Part shown: positions 1-10,373 of the stretch, piece by piece
How the letters are laid out: every line of letters begins with the position of its first letter
Numbering within the stretch: position 1 is the stretch's first letter
NCBI RefSeq assembly: GCF_000025965.1
Contig: NC_006513.1
Location: 4,147,400-4,211,399, forward strand
Origin: Aromatoleum aromaticum EbN1
Lineage (GTDB): Bacteria; Pseudomonadota; Gammaproteobacteria; Burkholderiales; Rhodocyclaceae
Length of the DNA stretch: 64,000 nucleotides
Direction of reading: 5' to 3'
Translations under genes and position numbers: made by a program
The notes under the pieces: generated by a model
What the model was told of the DNA's origin: nothing
Seen by the model: only the letters and a program-made list of their open reading frames with translations
Databases searched by the model: none

Positions 1-12
1 TCCCCCGCCTGG

Positions 13-462
13 TCAGCGGATCCGTTCGATCGCGGCGCCCGCACTGCGGACCGGGGAGCCGGGCGCGCGGGGCGTGCCGTTGCGCATCGCCTGCAGGGCG
101 CGGCGCTCCTCCTCGATCTCGCCCGCGGTGCGCACGCCCAGGCGCCGGAACAGCGGCAGCGGCGGGCACCAGCCCTGCAGCGCATGCTGCAGCAGGAACG
201 CGCCGACGAGCGCGGGCAGCGCCAGGAAGCGGCGATCGACGAACACCGCCAGCGCCGTGCCGGCGAGCACCACCGAAGCGGCATTCGCTTCGAGCGTACG
301 CTCGATGTCCCACTCCTCGTCCAGTTCCGCGAGCCGCCGGTCGATCTGCGCCGGCCCGCCGAGCGACGCGCGTTCGACGTTCTCCTGTGTGAGCTGCCGG
401 ATCCGTTGGTTGATGTGGGCTGCGGTATGCGCCGGGACGCGGTCTACGGTCGATGACAACAT
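13..462 (-). CDS. DUF2892 (YgaP-like) membrane-associated protein
   Basis: A 149-residue protein that looks like the DUF2892 family of small inner-membrane proteins. A hydrophobic hairpin lies at about residues 60-95 and is followed by GWCPPLPLFRRLGV, which resembles the family signature after the second helix. The N-terminal half is polar and helical, and an Arg/Glu-rich tail follows the membrane part. The start is the ATG at 462 because AGGAGG sits 6 bases upstream; an in-frame extension to 561 has no such site. It lies 126 bp downstream of egtD on the same strand. Family members are often fused to rhodanese domains, but none is present here. Function is unknown. Confidence 0.6.
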   Translation of the reverse strand: MLSSTVDRVPAHTAAHINQRIRQLTQENVERASLGGPAQIDRRLAELDEEWDIERTLEANAASVVLAGTALAVFVDRRFLALPALVGAFLLQHALQGWCPPLPLFRRLGVRTAGEIEEERRALQAMRNGTPRAPGSPVRSAGAAIERIR

Positions 463-588
463 GGCTGCCTCCTGAAAGCTCAAAGCGCTAAGAGCGGACG
501 CGAACGGGGCCGGGCCGGCAAAGCAGCAGCCTTGCCGTCGCGGCGCTGTCGCCATCCGCAAGCGCCGTGCCTTGGCGTCGCAGGCCGG

Positions 589-1596
589 TCAGGCCACTTC
601 GAGCCAGTGCAGGCTGAACAGGCGTGCCGCATCGATCCAGTATCCGCGCGGCACAAACCCCGCCTGTTCGGCCAGCGAGCGGAACCCGTCGATGGTGTAC
701 TTGTAGGAATTCTCGGTGTGCAGCGTCTCGCCGGCGGCGAAACGGAATTCCCGGCCGGCAACCCGCACCCGCTGGGCGGCGAGGCTGACCAGATGCATTT
801 CCACGCGTCGCGCGAGCGGCTGGTAGAACGCGTAATGGGCGAAACCGTCGTCGGTGAAATCCGCACCGAGCTCGCGGTTCGCCCGTGCCAGCAGATTCTT
901 GTTGAAGGCCGCAGTGACACCCGCTGAATCGTTGTACGCGGCATGCAGAAGCGCCGGCTCCTTGACCAGGTCGACGCCGATCAGCAGACCGCCGCCCTCC
1001 AGCAAAACCGCAGCCATGCCGAGGAATCCGGTCGCCTCTTCCGGCGCGAAATTGCCGATCGTCGAACCGGGAAAAAAACCCACACGACGCTGCGCCCCGG
1101 GCAGGCTTGCCGGAAGATCGAACGCACGCGTGTAATCGGCGACGACCGGCCGGATCTCGAGCCGCGGGTAATCCGCCCTCAGCCGGCCCGCGGCCTGCTG
1201 CAGATGTTCGCCCGAGATGTCGACCGGAACGTAGGCACGCGGCCGTTGCAGCGCGTCGAGCAGCCGCCGCACCTTGCGGCCCGAGCCCGCGCCGAACTCG
1301 ACGAGCTCCACGTCCGGACCGATGAGCCCGGCCAGTTCGGCTGCGTGGCGTTCGAGAAGGGCGAATTCGACGCGGGTCGGGTAATACTCCGGCAGCGTGC
1401 AGATGCGGTCGAACAGCGCCGAGCCTTCGGCGTCATAAAAAAACTTGCACGACACCTGTTTCGGTATCGTTGCCAGTCCGGCAAGCAGCGCATTGCAGAA
1501 GTCGTCATCCTCCGCCCCATCCGGCAGGGGATGCTGCGCCCCATCTGTTGTCGGTGCTTTCCACAACGGGCCTTTGCCCGGGTCACTCATCTGCAT
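589..1596 (-). CDS. egtD: L-histidine N-alpha-methyltransferase (EgtD family)
   Basis: A 335-residue SAM-dependent methyltransferase of the EgtD family, which converts histidine to hercynine (trimethylhistidine), the first step of ergothioneine synthesis in the cytoplasm. The SAM-binding loop VEFGAGSGRK is at about residues 99-108. FFPGSTIGNF is at 174-183. The substrate pocket pair corresponding to mycobacterial Glu282/Ser284 appears as TENS at 294-297. YYPTRVEF near residue 71 fits the family N-terminal helical domain. Length is close to the usual 320. The ATG at 1596 follows GGGGGA; ATG 1590 is an alternative. No egtB lies beside it: the neighbours are a PRC-barrel gene upstream and a DUF2892 gene downstream. 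The family assignment is strong; the pathway depends on a partner elsewhere. Confidence 0.85.
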   Translation of the reverse strand: MQMSDPGKGPLWKAPTTDGAQHPLPDGAEDDDFCNALLAGLATIPKQVSCKFFYDAEGSALFDRICTLPEYYPTRVEFALLERHAAELAGLIGPDVELVEFGAGSGRKVRRLLDALQRPRAYVPVDISGEHLQQAAGRLRADYPRLEIRPVVADYTRAFDLPASLPGAQRRVGFFPGSTIGNFAPEEATGFLGMAAVLLEGGGLLIGVDLVKEPALLHAAYNDSAGVTAAFNKNLLARANRELGADFTDDGFAHYAFYQPLARRVEMHLVSLAAQRVRVAGREFRFAAGETLHTENSYKYTIDGFRSLAEQAGFVPRGYWIDAARLFSLHWLEVA

Positions 1597-1755
1597 CGGC
1601 GTCCCCCTGCAATCGTCCGGCACCGGCCGCGGAGGGGGCCAGCCGCCTCGGGCGCATGGCAAAACCACGGCCCGGTTTTTCCAGTGTAGTAGGACAAGCG
1701 CGCAAGCGAACCCGTCGCATCGCTCCGAACGGGGTGCATTTGCCGTACGCCCGGC

Positions 1756-2628
1756 CTACTTGCGGTCCTGCTCGCGCTCGCCCGGAGACTTGTTCATGTC
1801 ACGCCGTAAGGCCGGATCGTTCATATCGGGCCAGTGCTTCTCGTCGAAGCCCCGGCTCGTGTCGAACCCCTCGCGCGACTCCTTGAGCATGACCTTCTCA
1901 TCGTCCGTAGAAAACTCGAACGAAGACAGCGGAAGCGGAATCAGCTTGTCGTCGGCGCTCCACGCCTTGTCCAGATCGAGCACGGCATACGGCACCGTTC
2001 CGTCCGCGAGGCTTACGACGAGATCCTTGATTTCGCCCGCGTTACGCTTCTCGCGGTCCTCGACCTTGACGTCGAGCAGCTTGCTGGCCTGCATCAGTTG
2101 CGGATTCGGTCCGAGTGCGGTGGGCCGGTCGGTCTTGAAATACTCGTCGACGCTGCGGCGATACGAATCGACGCCCCAGTCCGGCCAGTTGCCCGGCCCG
2201 AACCCGGGCGCTGCCTCGAGCCTCGAGCGTTGGATGTCGAGTATCAACTCGTCCTTGCCCGGGCCCCACCGCAACATGCTCACCGGATAAGCAAAGAGCT
2301 TGTCGGCAATCCCCGCGATGCCGCCGAACGACAACACCGCGTAATGCGCCGTCTGGTTTCGCACATCGACGACGAGGTCCTTGATCTCGCCAAGCTTTTC
2401 GCCGACCGGATTCTTTACTTCGGCGCCGATCAGCTTGCTCGCTCGCGCAACGCGCGACTGGGCGGCGGTAGCGGCGTCCGGGGCAGCGGCCGGCGGCGCT
2501 TCGCGCGTCGAAGTCGCGGGGGGAGCCGGGCGTTCTTCGGCAGCGTGTCCCATGTAGGCGGGCAGCCCGACGGCCGTTGCCGCGAGCGCAGCGATCAATT
2601 TGCGCTTGGTCCTTGCATTCATATTCAT
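1756..2628 (-). CDS. secreted protein with two PRC-barrel domains
   Basis: A 290-residue protein with an N-terminal signal peptide (Lys/Arg-rich start, hydrophobic stretch at about residues 11-28, likely cleavage after GHAA) and an Ala/Pro-rich linker. Two PRC-barrel-like beta domains follow at about 62-140 and 181-255. Both carry the family pattern of a 'G..VKN..GEKLGEIKDLVVD' type strand, given here as key residues only. The tail is charged. PRC-barrel proteins of this kind are usually periplasmic or envelope-associated and of unknown role, often stress related. The ATG at 2628 is preceded by GGAGGG. The gene diverges from the GT9 gene at 2918 across a 289-bp gap in which no other gene is visible. 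Confidence 0.75.
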   Translation of the reverse strand: MNMNARTKRKLIAALAATAVGLPAYMGHAAEERPAPPATSTREAPPAAAPDAATAAQSRVARASKLIGAEVKNPVGEKLGEIKDLVVDVRNQTAHYAVLSFGGIAGIADKLFAYPVSMLRWGPGKDELILDIQRSRLEAAPGFGPGNWPDWGVDSYRRSVDEYFKTDRPTALGPNPQLMQASKLLDVKVEDREKRNAGEIKDLVVSLADGTVPYAVLDLDKAWSADDKLIPLPLSSFEFSTDDEKVMLKESREGFDTSRGFDEKHWPDMNDPALRRDMNKSPGEREQDRK

Positions 2629-2917
2629 TTCGATCCCTCCTCATGACGGAGTGCGATGGAGCTACTACCCCCTCCCCGGGTCGGGCTCCCGCCCCTGCCT
2701 CGGCGAAGCAAGCGGAGGGCCCGACTGTCATGCGCGGAGCGCAATCGTCCTGCAATACCCGGTGCAACAACTACACGGCCTTGTAAGAAGCACCCGGCGA
2801 CCCTGCTCGGCCCGCGCCGGTCACGCGCGCCCGTCCCGACAGCCTCCGGCCATGCCGCCAATGCGGCCCGGCATCCCGATTGCAGCAGCGCAAGCCCATC
2901 TTTGGCAGGAAATCCGC

Positions 2918-3979
2918 ATGCAGCATCTCTTGCTGGACGTTCTGCAACCGCAGACGATCGTCGTGTTCCGGGCGCTGCAACTGGGCGACATGCTGTGTGC
3001 CGTGCCTGCGCTGCGCGCATTGCGTGCAGCCTGTCCGCACGCGCGCATCACGCTCGTCGGCCTGCCCTGGGCGGCGGCGTTTGCCACCCGCTACCCTCGC
3101 CATGTCGACGATTTCGTCGCTTTTCCCGGCTTTCCGGGCCTTCCGGAACAGCCTCCCGATTCGGCCGCACTGCCCGGGTTCCTTGCCGCGATGCGGGCGC
3201 GGCGAGCCGGTCTGGCGATCCAGATGCATGGCAACGGCACGATCACGAACCCGCTCGTCGCGCAGTTCGGCGCACGGTTCAACGCCGGTTTCGGCGCTCC
3301 GGGCAGTGGCGACGGGGCGTTCCTGCCGTATCCCGACGACGGCGCGGAGATCCGGCGTCTGCTCGCGCTGATGCGCTTTCTCGGCGCCCCGCCCGTCGGC
3401 GAGCAACTGGAGTTTCCGCTGACCGCTGCCGACCATGCCGAACTCGCCGCGAGCGGCGTCGCCGCGGGCCTGCGGCCGAATGCGTACGTTTGTCTGCATG
3501 CCGGCGCACGAGCAGTGGAGCGGCGCTGGCCGCCGGAGCGCTTCGCCGCGATTGGCGACGCCTTGCACGACGACTGCGGCCTGCCGCTGGTGCTGACCGG
3601 CTCGCAATACGAGACCTCGATCACCGCTGCGGTGACGGCCGCGATGCGCGCTCCCGCGATCGACGCTGCGGCGCCGATCTCCGCCGGCGCCCTTGCGGCG
3701 CTGCTGGGCGGCGCGCGGCTGCTGGTGTGCAACGACACCGGCGTCGCGCATCTCGCCGCGGCGCTGAAACTGCCGTGCGTGATCGTCTTCCGGGCCTCCG
3801 AGATCGCGCGCTGGGCGCCGCTCGATCGCGCTCTGCATCGACCGGTATGGGCGCCGGCGGCGCGCGATGACGGGGTCCAGCACGGCGGCGACGAAGACCT
3901 CACCGAAGTTCTGGCGCAGGCGCGAGCGCTGCTGGCGATGCCTGCGCGTCACGCCACAGTTCCAGCGCCAGCTCCGTGA
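2918..3979 (+). CDS. glycosyltransferase family 9 (heptosyltransferase-like)
   Basis: A 353-residue GT9/GT-B protein, the family that includes the ADP-heptose:LPS heptosyltransferases. FRALQLGDMLCAVPALRAL at about residues 13-31 is the typical N-terminal GDxL..PAL loop. HAGAR at about 195 and CNDTGVAHLAAAL at about 272 match the nucleotide-sugar-binding half. The frame is open far upstream, but the start is placed at ATG 2918, which has AGGA upstream and begins right before the family's first beta strand. Its 3' end overlaps the convergent GT9 gene by 80 bp. Acceptor and sugar donor cannot be read from sequence. It may act in LPS core or another surface glycan with the two genes opposite. Confidence 0.8.
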   Translation: MQHLLLDVLQPQTIVVFRALQLGDMLCAVPALRALRAACPHARITLVGLPWAAAFATRYPRHVDDFVAFPGFPGLPEQPPDSAALPGFLAAMRARRAGLAIQMHGNGTITNPLVAQFGARFNAGFGAPGSGDGAFLPYPDDGAEIRRLLALMRFLGAPPVGEQLEFPLTAADHAELAASGVAAGLRPNAYVCLHAGARAVERRWPPERFAAIGDALHDDCGLPLVLTGSQYETSITAAVTAAMRAPAIDAAAPISAGALAALLGGARLLVCNDTGVAHLAAALKLPCVIVFRASEIARWAPLDRALHRPVWAPAARDDGVQHGGDEDLTEVLAQARALLAMPARHATVPAPAP

Positions 3980-5024
3980 CTTCGGCGGCCTCGACGTCAT
4001 CGACGAACGACGGGTCGTGGTCACATCGGCTGTCCAGGTTTTCGCTGCCGCAGACCGGGCATTGCAGCCGCAGCGACAGTGCATGCCGATGTCCTGCAGC
4101 GGTCAGCGGACCCGAAACGAACAGGTTCTTCAGCCAGTAGATTCCCACCGTCCGCGTGCCGACCGCGTGCGCGAGATGGAGCGGCCCGCTGTCGCTCGCG
4201 ACGACGAGTTCCGCACGTCGCAGCAACGCCGCAAGGCCGTCGAGCGACAACAGGCCGCCTGCATCGAGGGCGGGCATCCGCATCGCCGCGACCACTCCGG
4301 CGCTGAGCTGCCGCTCATCGGCGCTCCCCTGCACGACGACGAGCGCGCCGGCCCGCACCAGCGCGTCGCCGACTTCGGCGAAGCGATCGATGCTCCAGCG
4401 CCGCCGCGCGTCGCTCGCACCGGGGCTCAACACCGCGAGCGGATGCGGCGGCAGAGGCAAGTGCTCGTCGAGCTCCGTCTCGTCGCGCTCCAGCACCGGC
4501 AGCGGCGGCTCGAGCGCCGCGGTGCGCGCTCCGGCGAGCGCGGCGACTTCGAGCAGCCGCAGGCGCTCGTTGTGCCAAGGCACGTACGGCAATGAACGCT
4601 CGAGCGCCGCGGCGCCAGGCGCACGCAGGCCGATGGTGTGTCGCGCATCCAGACGCAGCAGGAACGGATTCGAATACCTTCCGCCGCCGAACATCTGGCA
4701 GGCGAGATCGAAGTTGCGCCGACGCAGCAGCGCGCAGAACGAGTCGATCGCGCCTTCGTCGCAGATGGCGCCGGGTGGGGCCCCCACGCCCGGAACCGGC
4801 GGCAGGGCAACGACCTCGTCCACCAGCGGCGTACGGCCGTCGAGAAAGACCTTGTGCCACGGCTTGCCGAGCAGCACGATCCGGGCTTGCGGGTAGGTTT
4901 CCCTGAGCGCCGCAAGCGCCGGCAGCGCGAACACGAAGTCGCCGACGCCATTGGGCCGAAGCACCGCGATCGTCGCAACTTCGGCGAAACGCGCGGGAGG
5001 AGCGTTGCCCGCCGACCCCGTCAT
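3900..5024 (-). CDS. glycosyltransferase family 9 (heptosyltransferase-like)
   Basis: A second GT9 protein of 374 residues. LRPNGVGDFVFALPALAAL near residue 22 is the N-terminal loop and SDSGPLHLAHAVG at about 283 the family's C-terminal signature. A cysteine cluster, CPVCGSENLDSRC, lies at about residues 328-340 and looks like a metal-binding knuckle, uncommon in textbook heptosyltransferases. The ATG at 5024 overlaps the stop of the DUF4254-GT2 gene as ATGA, so the two are probably translationally coupled and work on the same glycan. Its 3' end runs 80 bp into the convergent GT9 gene. Substrate unknown. Confidence 0.8.
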   Translation of the reverse strand: MTGSAGNAPPARFAEVATIAVLRPNGVGDFVFALPALAALRETYPQARIVLLGKPWHKVFLDGRTPLVDEVVALPPVPGVGAPPGAICDEGAIDSFCALLRRRNFDLACQMFGGGRYSNPFLLRLDARHTIGLRAPGAAALERSLPYVPWHNERLRLLEVAALAGARTAALEPPLPVLERDETELDEHLPLPPHPLAVLSPGASDARRRWSIDRFAEVGDALVRAGALVVVQGSADERQLSAGVVAAMRMPALDAGGLLSLDGLAALLRRAELVVASDSGPLHLAHAVGTRTVGIYWLKNLFVSGPLTAAGHRHALSLRLQCPVCGSENLDSRCDHDPSFVDDVEAAEVTELALELWRDAQASPAALAPAPELR

Positions 5025-6550
5025 CGTGCCTCCAGCTTCGTGCGCAGCACGCGGGGAGCATCGACGTCACGCCGCGGCACCGTCGTCGCGAGCTCCTGGT
5101 GGTAGGCGCCCGACGGGATGATGCCGCAGCCTCCGTCGCGCGCCATGACTCGCAGCTGCGCGAACACGTCCTCGCCGCAGTGCTCGGGGGGCAGCTCGCG
5201 CCAGAATTCGAATCCGCCCGCAGCCTCCAGCTTCGCCCGGTCGAACAGCACGCAGCCGCCGACCCACGCGACACGATAGAGCCGCTGCCGGCCCGGCGTG
5301 AGGCCGAGATTCGTCTGCACGTGGTACAGGTTCGCAGCACTGTGCAGCTGGTGGCGTGCCCACTCCGGACTGTCCGGCAGCACCTCTTCGGGCTCGACCG
5401 GACCGTCCCAGAACTCGATGCGCTGCTGGTGCGGCCGCCGGTCCGCGGCATGACTCAGCCCGATCAATGCGCTGCCGACGAAGCCGCAACCCTGCTCCCG
5501 GATCGCCTTCAGCAGACGCTCGACGAGATCCGGCTCGACGAGGACGTCGTCGTCGAGAAACAGCACATAGGGCGCCTGCGCCTGGGCGAGCAGGAAATGG
5601 CGCTGCTCGGCGAGGCCCCGGCGCGGCAGGTGACGGTGGAACTCGACGGCATGCCCCTTGGCGGCGAGAAGCCGCACGACCGCCCGCACTTCGGACGAGG
5701 CCTCGACGTTGGACGTGGCGCCCTGGTCGGACACCACGATCCGCAGCGCACCGATGCTTTGCGCGAAAAGCGAAGTCAGCGTCACGGCGAGCGCCGCAGG
5801 CCGGTCGCAGGTCGGGATCAGCACATCCACGGCGAACGGCGTCTTCGCCGGCGCCGCACCATTTTCCGGGCGCGAGCGGCGGTACAGCTCGGGATTCAGC
5901 GACGGATCGTTGTACATCTTGAACTGCCGGTAGGTCCTGAAGCGCGCGACGCCGCAGCTCGCTTCGTCCAGCAGTCGGTCGAGACAGGCGGCGAGGTCGG
6001 TGCGCTGCGCGACCAGCGTCGCGAGCTTGTCGGCACACCGCTGCATGTGCTCGGCGCCGGCCTCGCGACGTTGCGATGCTTGGCGCATGTGATGGATCTT
6101 CAACGCCAGGATCGACAGCCGGTCGATGATCGCACCCGCGGTCTCGCTCGACAGCCGCGCATCGGGAGCGGGTGCCGACGCGACGCGCTCGAGAGCCGCG
6201 AGAAGGCAATCGTCCAGCGCCTCGACCGCGTCATTGCGCCGCTGGTTCAACGCATCGATGGTGCGCTTGCAACGCACGATTTCGTCGTCCGGCACGTCGG
6301 TGCGTCGCGCCCGGTCCTCTTCGCGCCACAACGCCGTGTTGGTGCGGTGGTTTTCCTCGATCCACTGCCACCACGGCGCCGGCTCGGCAGGCGACGGGGC
6401 ATCCCCGCCGGCAAGGAGACCATCATGAAACGCGACGACGGAGGCGGCCTGCAGTTCAACGCGCGAAGCCGAATCAGCCGAAGCCGTCGCGGCTGCGGTT
6501 CCCTCAGCCAAGTTTGCCAATCTCCGCAGACACCGAGACGGGACTCTCAT
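5021..6550 (-). CDS. DUF4254 domain fused to family 2 glycosyltransferase
   Basis: A 509-residue two-domain protein. Residues about 40-235 match DUF4254: conserved W..N..LW.EED, then DALNQRRNDAVEALD, then ETAGAIIDRLSILALKIHHM. Residues about 245-500 are a GT2 domain with VDVLIPTCDRP, the DxD-type FLDDD metal site and a GEDV acceptor-loop motif. In many proteobacteria these two modules are separate neighbours of GT9 genes; here they form one chain. It overlaps the downstream GT9 gene by ATGA. The ATG at 6550 lies 47 bp inside the DUF2795 gene, so a TTG near 6523 is an alternative start. A role in LPS or other surface glycan assembly is inferred from context. Confidence 0.75.
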   Translation of the reverse strand: MRVPSRCLRRLANLAEGTAAATASADSASRVELQAASVVAFHDGLLAGGDAPSPAEPAPWWQWIEENHRTNTALWREEDRARRTDVPDDEIVRCKRTIDALNQRRNDAVEALDDCLLAALERVASAPAPDARLSSETAGAIIDRLSILALKIHHMRQASQRREAGAEHMQRCADKLATLVAQRTDLAACLDRLLDEASCGVARFRTYRQFKMYNDPSLNPELYRRSRPENGAAPAKTPFAVDVLIPTCDRPAALAVTLTSLFAQSIGALRIVVSDQGATSNVEASSEVRAVVRLLAAKGHAVEFHRHLPRRGLAEQRHFLLAQAQAPYVLFLDDDVLVEPDLVERLLKAIREQGCGFVGSALIGLSHAADRRPHQQRIEFWDGPVEPEEVLPDSPEWARHQLHSAANLYHVQTNLGLTPGRQRLYRVAWVGGCVLFDRAKLEAAGGFEFWRELPPEHCGEDVFAQLRVMARDGGCGIIPSGAYHQELATTVPRRDVDAPRVLRTKLEAR

Positions 6551-6734
6551 ACTGTCGATCCGGAATCCGCTCGAGCGCCTCCATCACGTTCGCGTCAGCG
6601 CCTTTCTTGCGCGCCTGTTCGACAAGCTCCTGCTTCCCGACCGGGTAATCCAGGCCGCCGAGGAATTTCTGAACCTGGACCGGGTTCGGCACCGCTTGGC
6701 CCGACGTCGTTTCGTCTTTCTGCTGGCTGGCCAT
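6504..6734 (-). CDS. DUF2795 small protein
   Basis: A 76-residue protein matching DUF2795: QKFLGGLDYPVGKQELVEQA followed by GAD..V.EAL..IPDR.YESP. The family is small, helical, soluble and of unknown function, and is often stress-induced in proteobacteria. The ATG at 6734 is preceded by AGGAGA; a longer frame to 6779 lacks a site. The 3' end overlaps the start of the DUF4254-GT2 gene. Confidence 0.8.
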   Translation of the reverse strand: MASQQKDETTSGQAVPNPVQVQKFLGGLDYPVGKQELVEQARKKGADANVMEALERIPDRQYESPVSVSAEIGKLG

Positions 6735-6862
6735 GATCGTCTCCTGAAGTGGCACTGGGCCAGCCTCGTGCAATCGCAATGCCCGTGGCGCTCCCCGTGC
6801 CGCTACAGGTTCCGCGTTCCCAGCCTGAAAACCGTTACAACGCCACCGCCAACCTTACCCGG

Positions 6863-7969
6863 TCATCGCCCCGTGATCTCCCGCGCGACATGGCGCCCGA
6901 TCGCCATCGCCGCCGTGAGACCGGGCGATTCGATGCCGAACAGGTGAATGAGTCCGCGCACGCCATGCCGGCTCGGCCCGTCGATGCGGAAATCCGCATC
7001 CGGCATACCAGGGCCGGCGATCTTCGGACGCACGCCGGCATATCCCGGCACCAGCCGTCCATCTTCGAGCGCCGGCCACCAGCGGCGGATCGCGGCGTAA
7101 AAACGCTGCGCCCGCGCGGGATCGACGTCATAGGCAGGGGTATCGATCCATTCGACGTCCGGTCCAAACTTCGCCTGGCCGCCGAGATCGAGCGTCAGAT
7201 GAACACCAAGCCCGCCGGGCTCGGGGATCGGATAGATCAGCCGCGAGAACGGCGCCTTGCCGCTCAAGGCGAAATACACGCCGCGCGCGAACCACGCGCG
7301 GGGCAGGTCTTCGGCGGTCGGGCCGCTGAGACGATGGCCGAGCGCCACGGCGTCGAGGCCGGACGCGTTGATGACCCAGCGCGCGCGCAGATCGCTCTCG
7401 CGCTCGCCGCCAACCTGCAGCACCATGCCTATGGAATCGGAATATCCATCGAGGACCGGACTGCCGAATGCGAACATCGCACCATCGCGCTCGGCGTCAC
7501 CGAGCAGCGCAAACATCAGCGCGTGGCTGTCCACAATGCCGGTCGATGGCGACAGCAGCGCCGCGTGGACGTCCAGCGCCGGTTCAAACGCTGCAACTGC
7601 GGCACGATCGAGCTCGCGCAGGTCGCCCACCCCATTGGCTTCGGCACGCCTCCGGATCTGCCGCAGCGCGGCGGCTTGTTCGGCGCGCGCCGCGACGACG
7701 AGCTTGCCGCAGCGCGCGTACGGGATCGCCCGCTCGTGGCAGAACGCGTAAAGCATTTCGCGTCCCTCGACGCACAACCGCGCCTTGAGCGACCCGGGCG
7801 CATAGTAAAGGCCGGCGTGGATCACTTCGCTGTTGCGCGAGCTCACGCCGGTTCCGAAAGTCGCTTCGCGCTCGATCACGACGACTTCGCGCCCGGCAGC
7901 GGCGAGCGCGCGGGCGCATGCGAGACCGACGACGCCGGCACCGATGATCGCGCAATCGATGGTCTCCAT
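6863..7969 (-). CDS. lhgO: FAD-dependent oxidoreductase, L-2-hydroxyglutarate oxidase-like
   Basis: A 368-residue member of the DAO/GlpO-type FAD oxidoreductases, closest in pattern to LhgO, which oxidises L-2-hydroxyglutarate to 2-oxoglutarate and feeds electrons to the membrane quinone pool. The Rossmann dinucleotide loop [17 protein letters not shown] is at residues 5-21. [12 protein letters not shown] near 45 and [18 protein letters not shown] near 250 are typical of the group, as is the C-terminal [14 protein letters not shown]. The ATG at 7969 has GGAGG 7 bases upstream, so the further-upstream ATG at 8053 is discarded. It stands alone. Other amino- or hydroxy-acid oxidases of the same fold cannot be excluded. 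Confidence 0.7.
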   Translation of the reverse strand: METIDCAIIGAGVVGLACARALAAAGREVVVIEREATFGTGVSSRNSEVIHAGLYYAPGSLKARLCVEGREMLYAFCHERAIPYARCGKLVVAARAEQAAALRQIRRRAEANGVGDLRELDRAAVAAFEPALDVHAALLSPSTGIVDSHALMFALLGDAERDGAMFAFGSPVLDGYSDSIGMVLQVGGERESDLRARWVINASGLDAVALGHRLSGPTAEDLPRAWFARGVYFALSGKAPFSRLIYPIPEPGGLGVHLTLDLGGQAKFGPDVEWIDTPAYDVDPARAQRFYAAIRRWWPALEDGRLVPGYAGVRPKIAGPGMPDADFRIDGPSRHGVRGLIHLFGIESPGLTAAMAIGRHVAREITGR

Positions 7970-8233
7970 TCCGTTCCTCCACGAGTTCTTTCCATTGCCG
8001 CAGGAGTACACCGCAGACATCCGCAGCCATGAAAACGGTTCCCCGTCGATCATGACCCCACGAATCCGGCCGGCCTTGAAGTCGGGTCAATACCAGAAAA
8101 TTCGGGAATATCCGCGCCAGTATCGATCGGCTGGAGGGCTTCAGCGAGCCAGGGGAGCGGCCTCAGGACGGGACACGCCTCACCCGACGACTGCCACCGG
8201 GAAAATGGCAAGAGGAGATGGCATATAATGAAA

Positions 8234-8276
8234 AGCCACATTCCCCAAGTCATTGAAAGAAATGGAAAATGTGGCT
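8234..8276 (-). terminator. probable terminator of the serS/tRNA-Ser unit
   Basis: A 9-bp perfect stem, AGCCACATT (8268-8276 read on the minus strand) with AATGTGGCT (8234-8242), a 25-base loop, and TTTTCATTATA directly after it on the minus strand. It lies 16 bp beyond the 3' end of the tRNA. The whole gap 7970-8291 (322 bp) holds no gene I can support; this hairpin is its only clear feature. Confidence 0.5.
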
Positions 8277-8288
8277 CTTGAATGCTTA

Positions 8289-8378
<90 letters not shown>

Positions 8379-8551
8379 GCGTCCCGCGATCGTCTCGCGG
8401 GAGGGCGCATTATACGTACACGATCGATATCAAACAAGAAATAACTTCGCATGCCGAGCGGCATTTCAATGGCATGGACTGGAAGCGGACGGGCACGCTG
8501 GCGCCGCTGCTACTCGAACAACTGGGGACGGCCCGGCGTTTTCTCGAGGCT

Positions 8552-9859
<1,308 letters not shown>

Positions 9860-10093
9860 TCAATGGGAAAGCGGGGTTTTCTGGCAGGACATCTTCGGGC
9901 ACCGCGCCGCTTTGTTCGCCGGCCTTTCGTCGGCCTCGTGAAGAGCTTGCGGCGATGCACAAATCCATTAATGGAATCAATCGTTTATAGCCGCTGCGAT
10001 GGACAGGATTTCCTTGCATTCCGCGCCCTGTATCTTAAGCTTAGTAAGCCAACACCGCGGAAGACGGTGTGCGCAACACTAGAGGAGATCCCG

Positions 10094-10357
10094 ATGTTGT
10101 CCATTAGAGACTGCCTTGATTATTGCGATTTGACCGATGACGAAGTTGCGCTCGTTGCAGAACACGAGGGCATTCCCGAAGGCGCCGCCGCGCAAGTTGT
10201 ATGCGGCATGGTGCAAACCCCGGAAGGGGTGTTGATGTTGACGACCTACATGCAAGACCTTATCGAGCGAGCCACCAAACGTGGCGATCTCGAAAGGGCC
10301 GAGCGGGCAAGGAATGTGCGCGCCCGCTTCATGGCCGACCACCCCCTCCCGCACTGA
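10094..10357 (+). CDS. small conserved protein of unknown function
   Basis: An 87-residue acidic, helical protein (MLSIRDCLDYCDLTDDEVAL start) with three cysteines and no signal or membrane segment. AGAGGAGATCCCG before ATG 10094 is a very strong ribosome binding site, so translation is likely high. A perfect 6-bp hairpin (ACACCG 10052-10057 / CGGTGT 10065-10070) lies in the presumed leader and could affect mRNA stability. It diverges from serS and converges on rarA with a 16-bp gap. I do not recognise a named family. Confidence 0.7.
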   Translation: MLSIRDCLDYCDLTDDEVALVAEHEGIPEGAAAQVVCGMVQTPEGVLMLTTYMQDLIERATKRGDLERAERARNVRARFMADHPLPH

Positions 10358-10373
10358 AAGCTGTTCCTCCGCA

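Noticed and set aside
5099..6736. A 545-codon plus-strand open frame opposite the DUF4254-GT2 gene
   Set aside because: Arg/Gln-rich antisense shadow caused by high GC at third positions; the minus-strand protein has clear domains.
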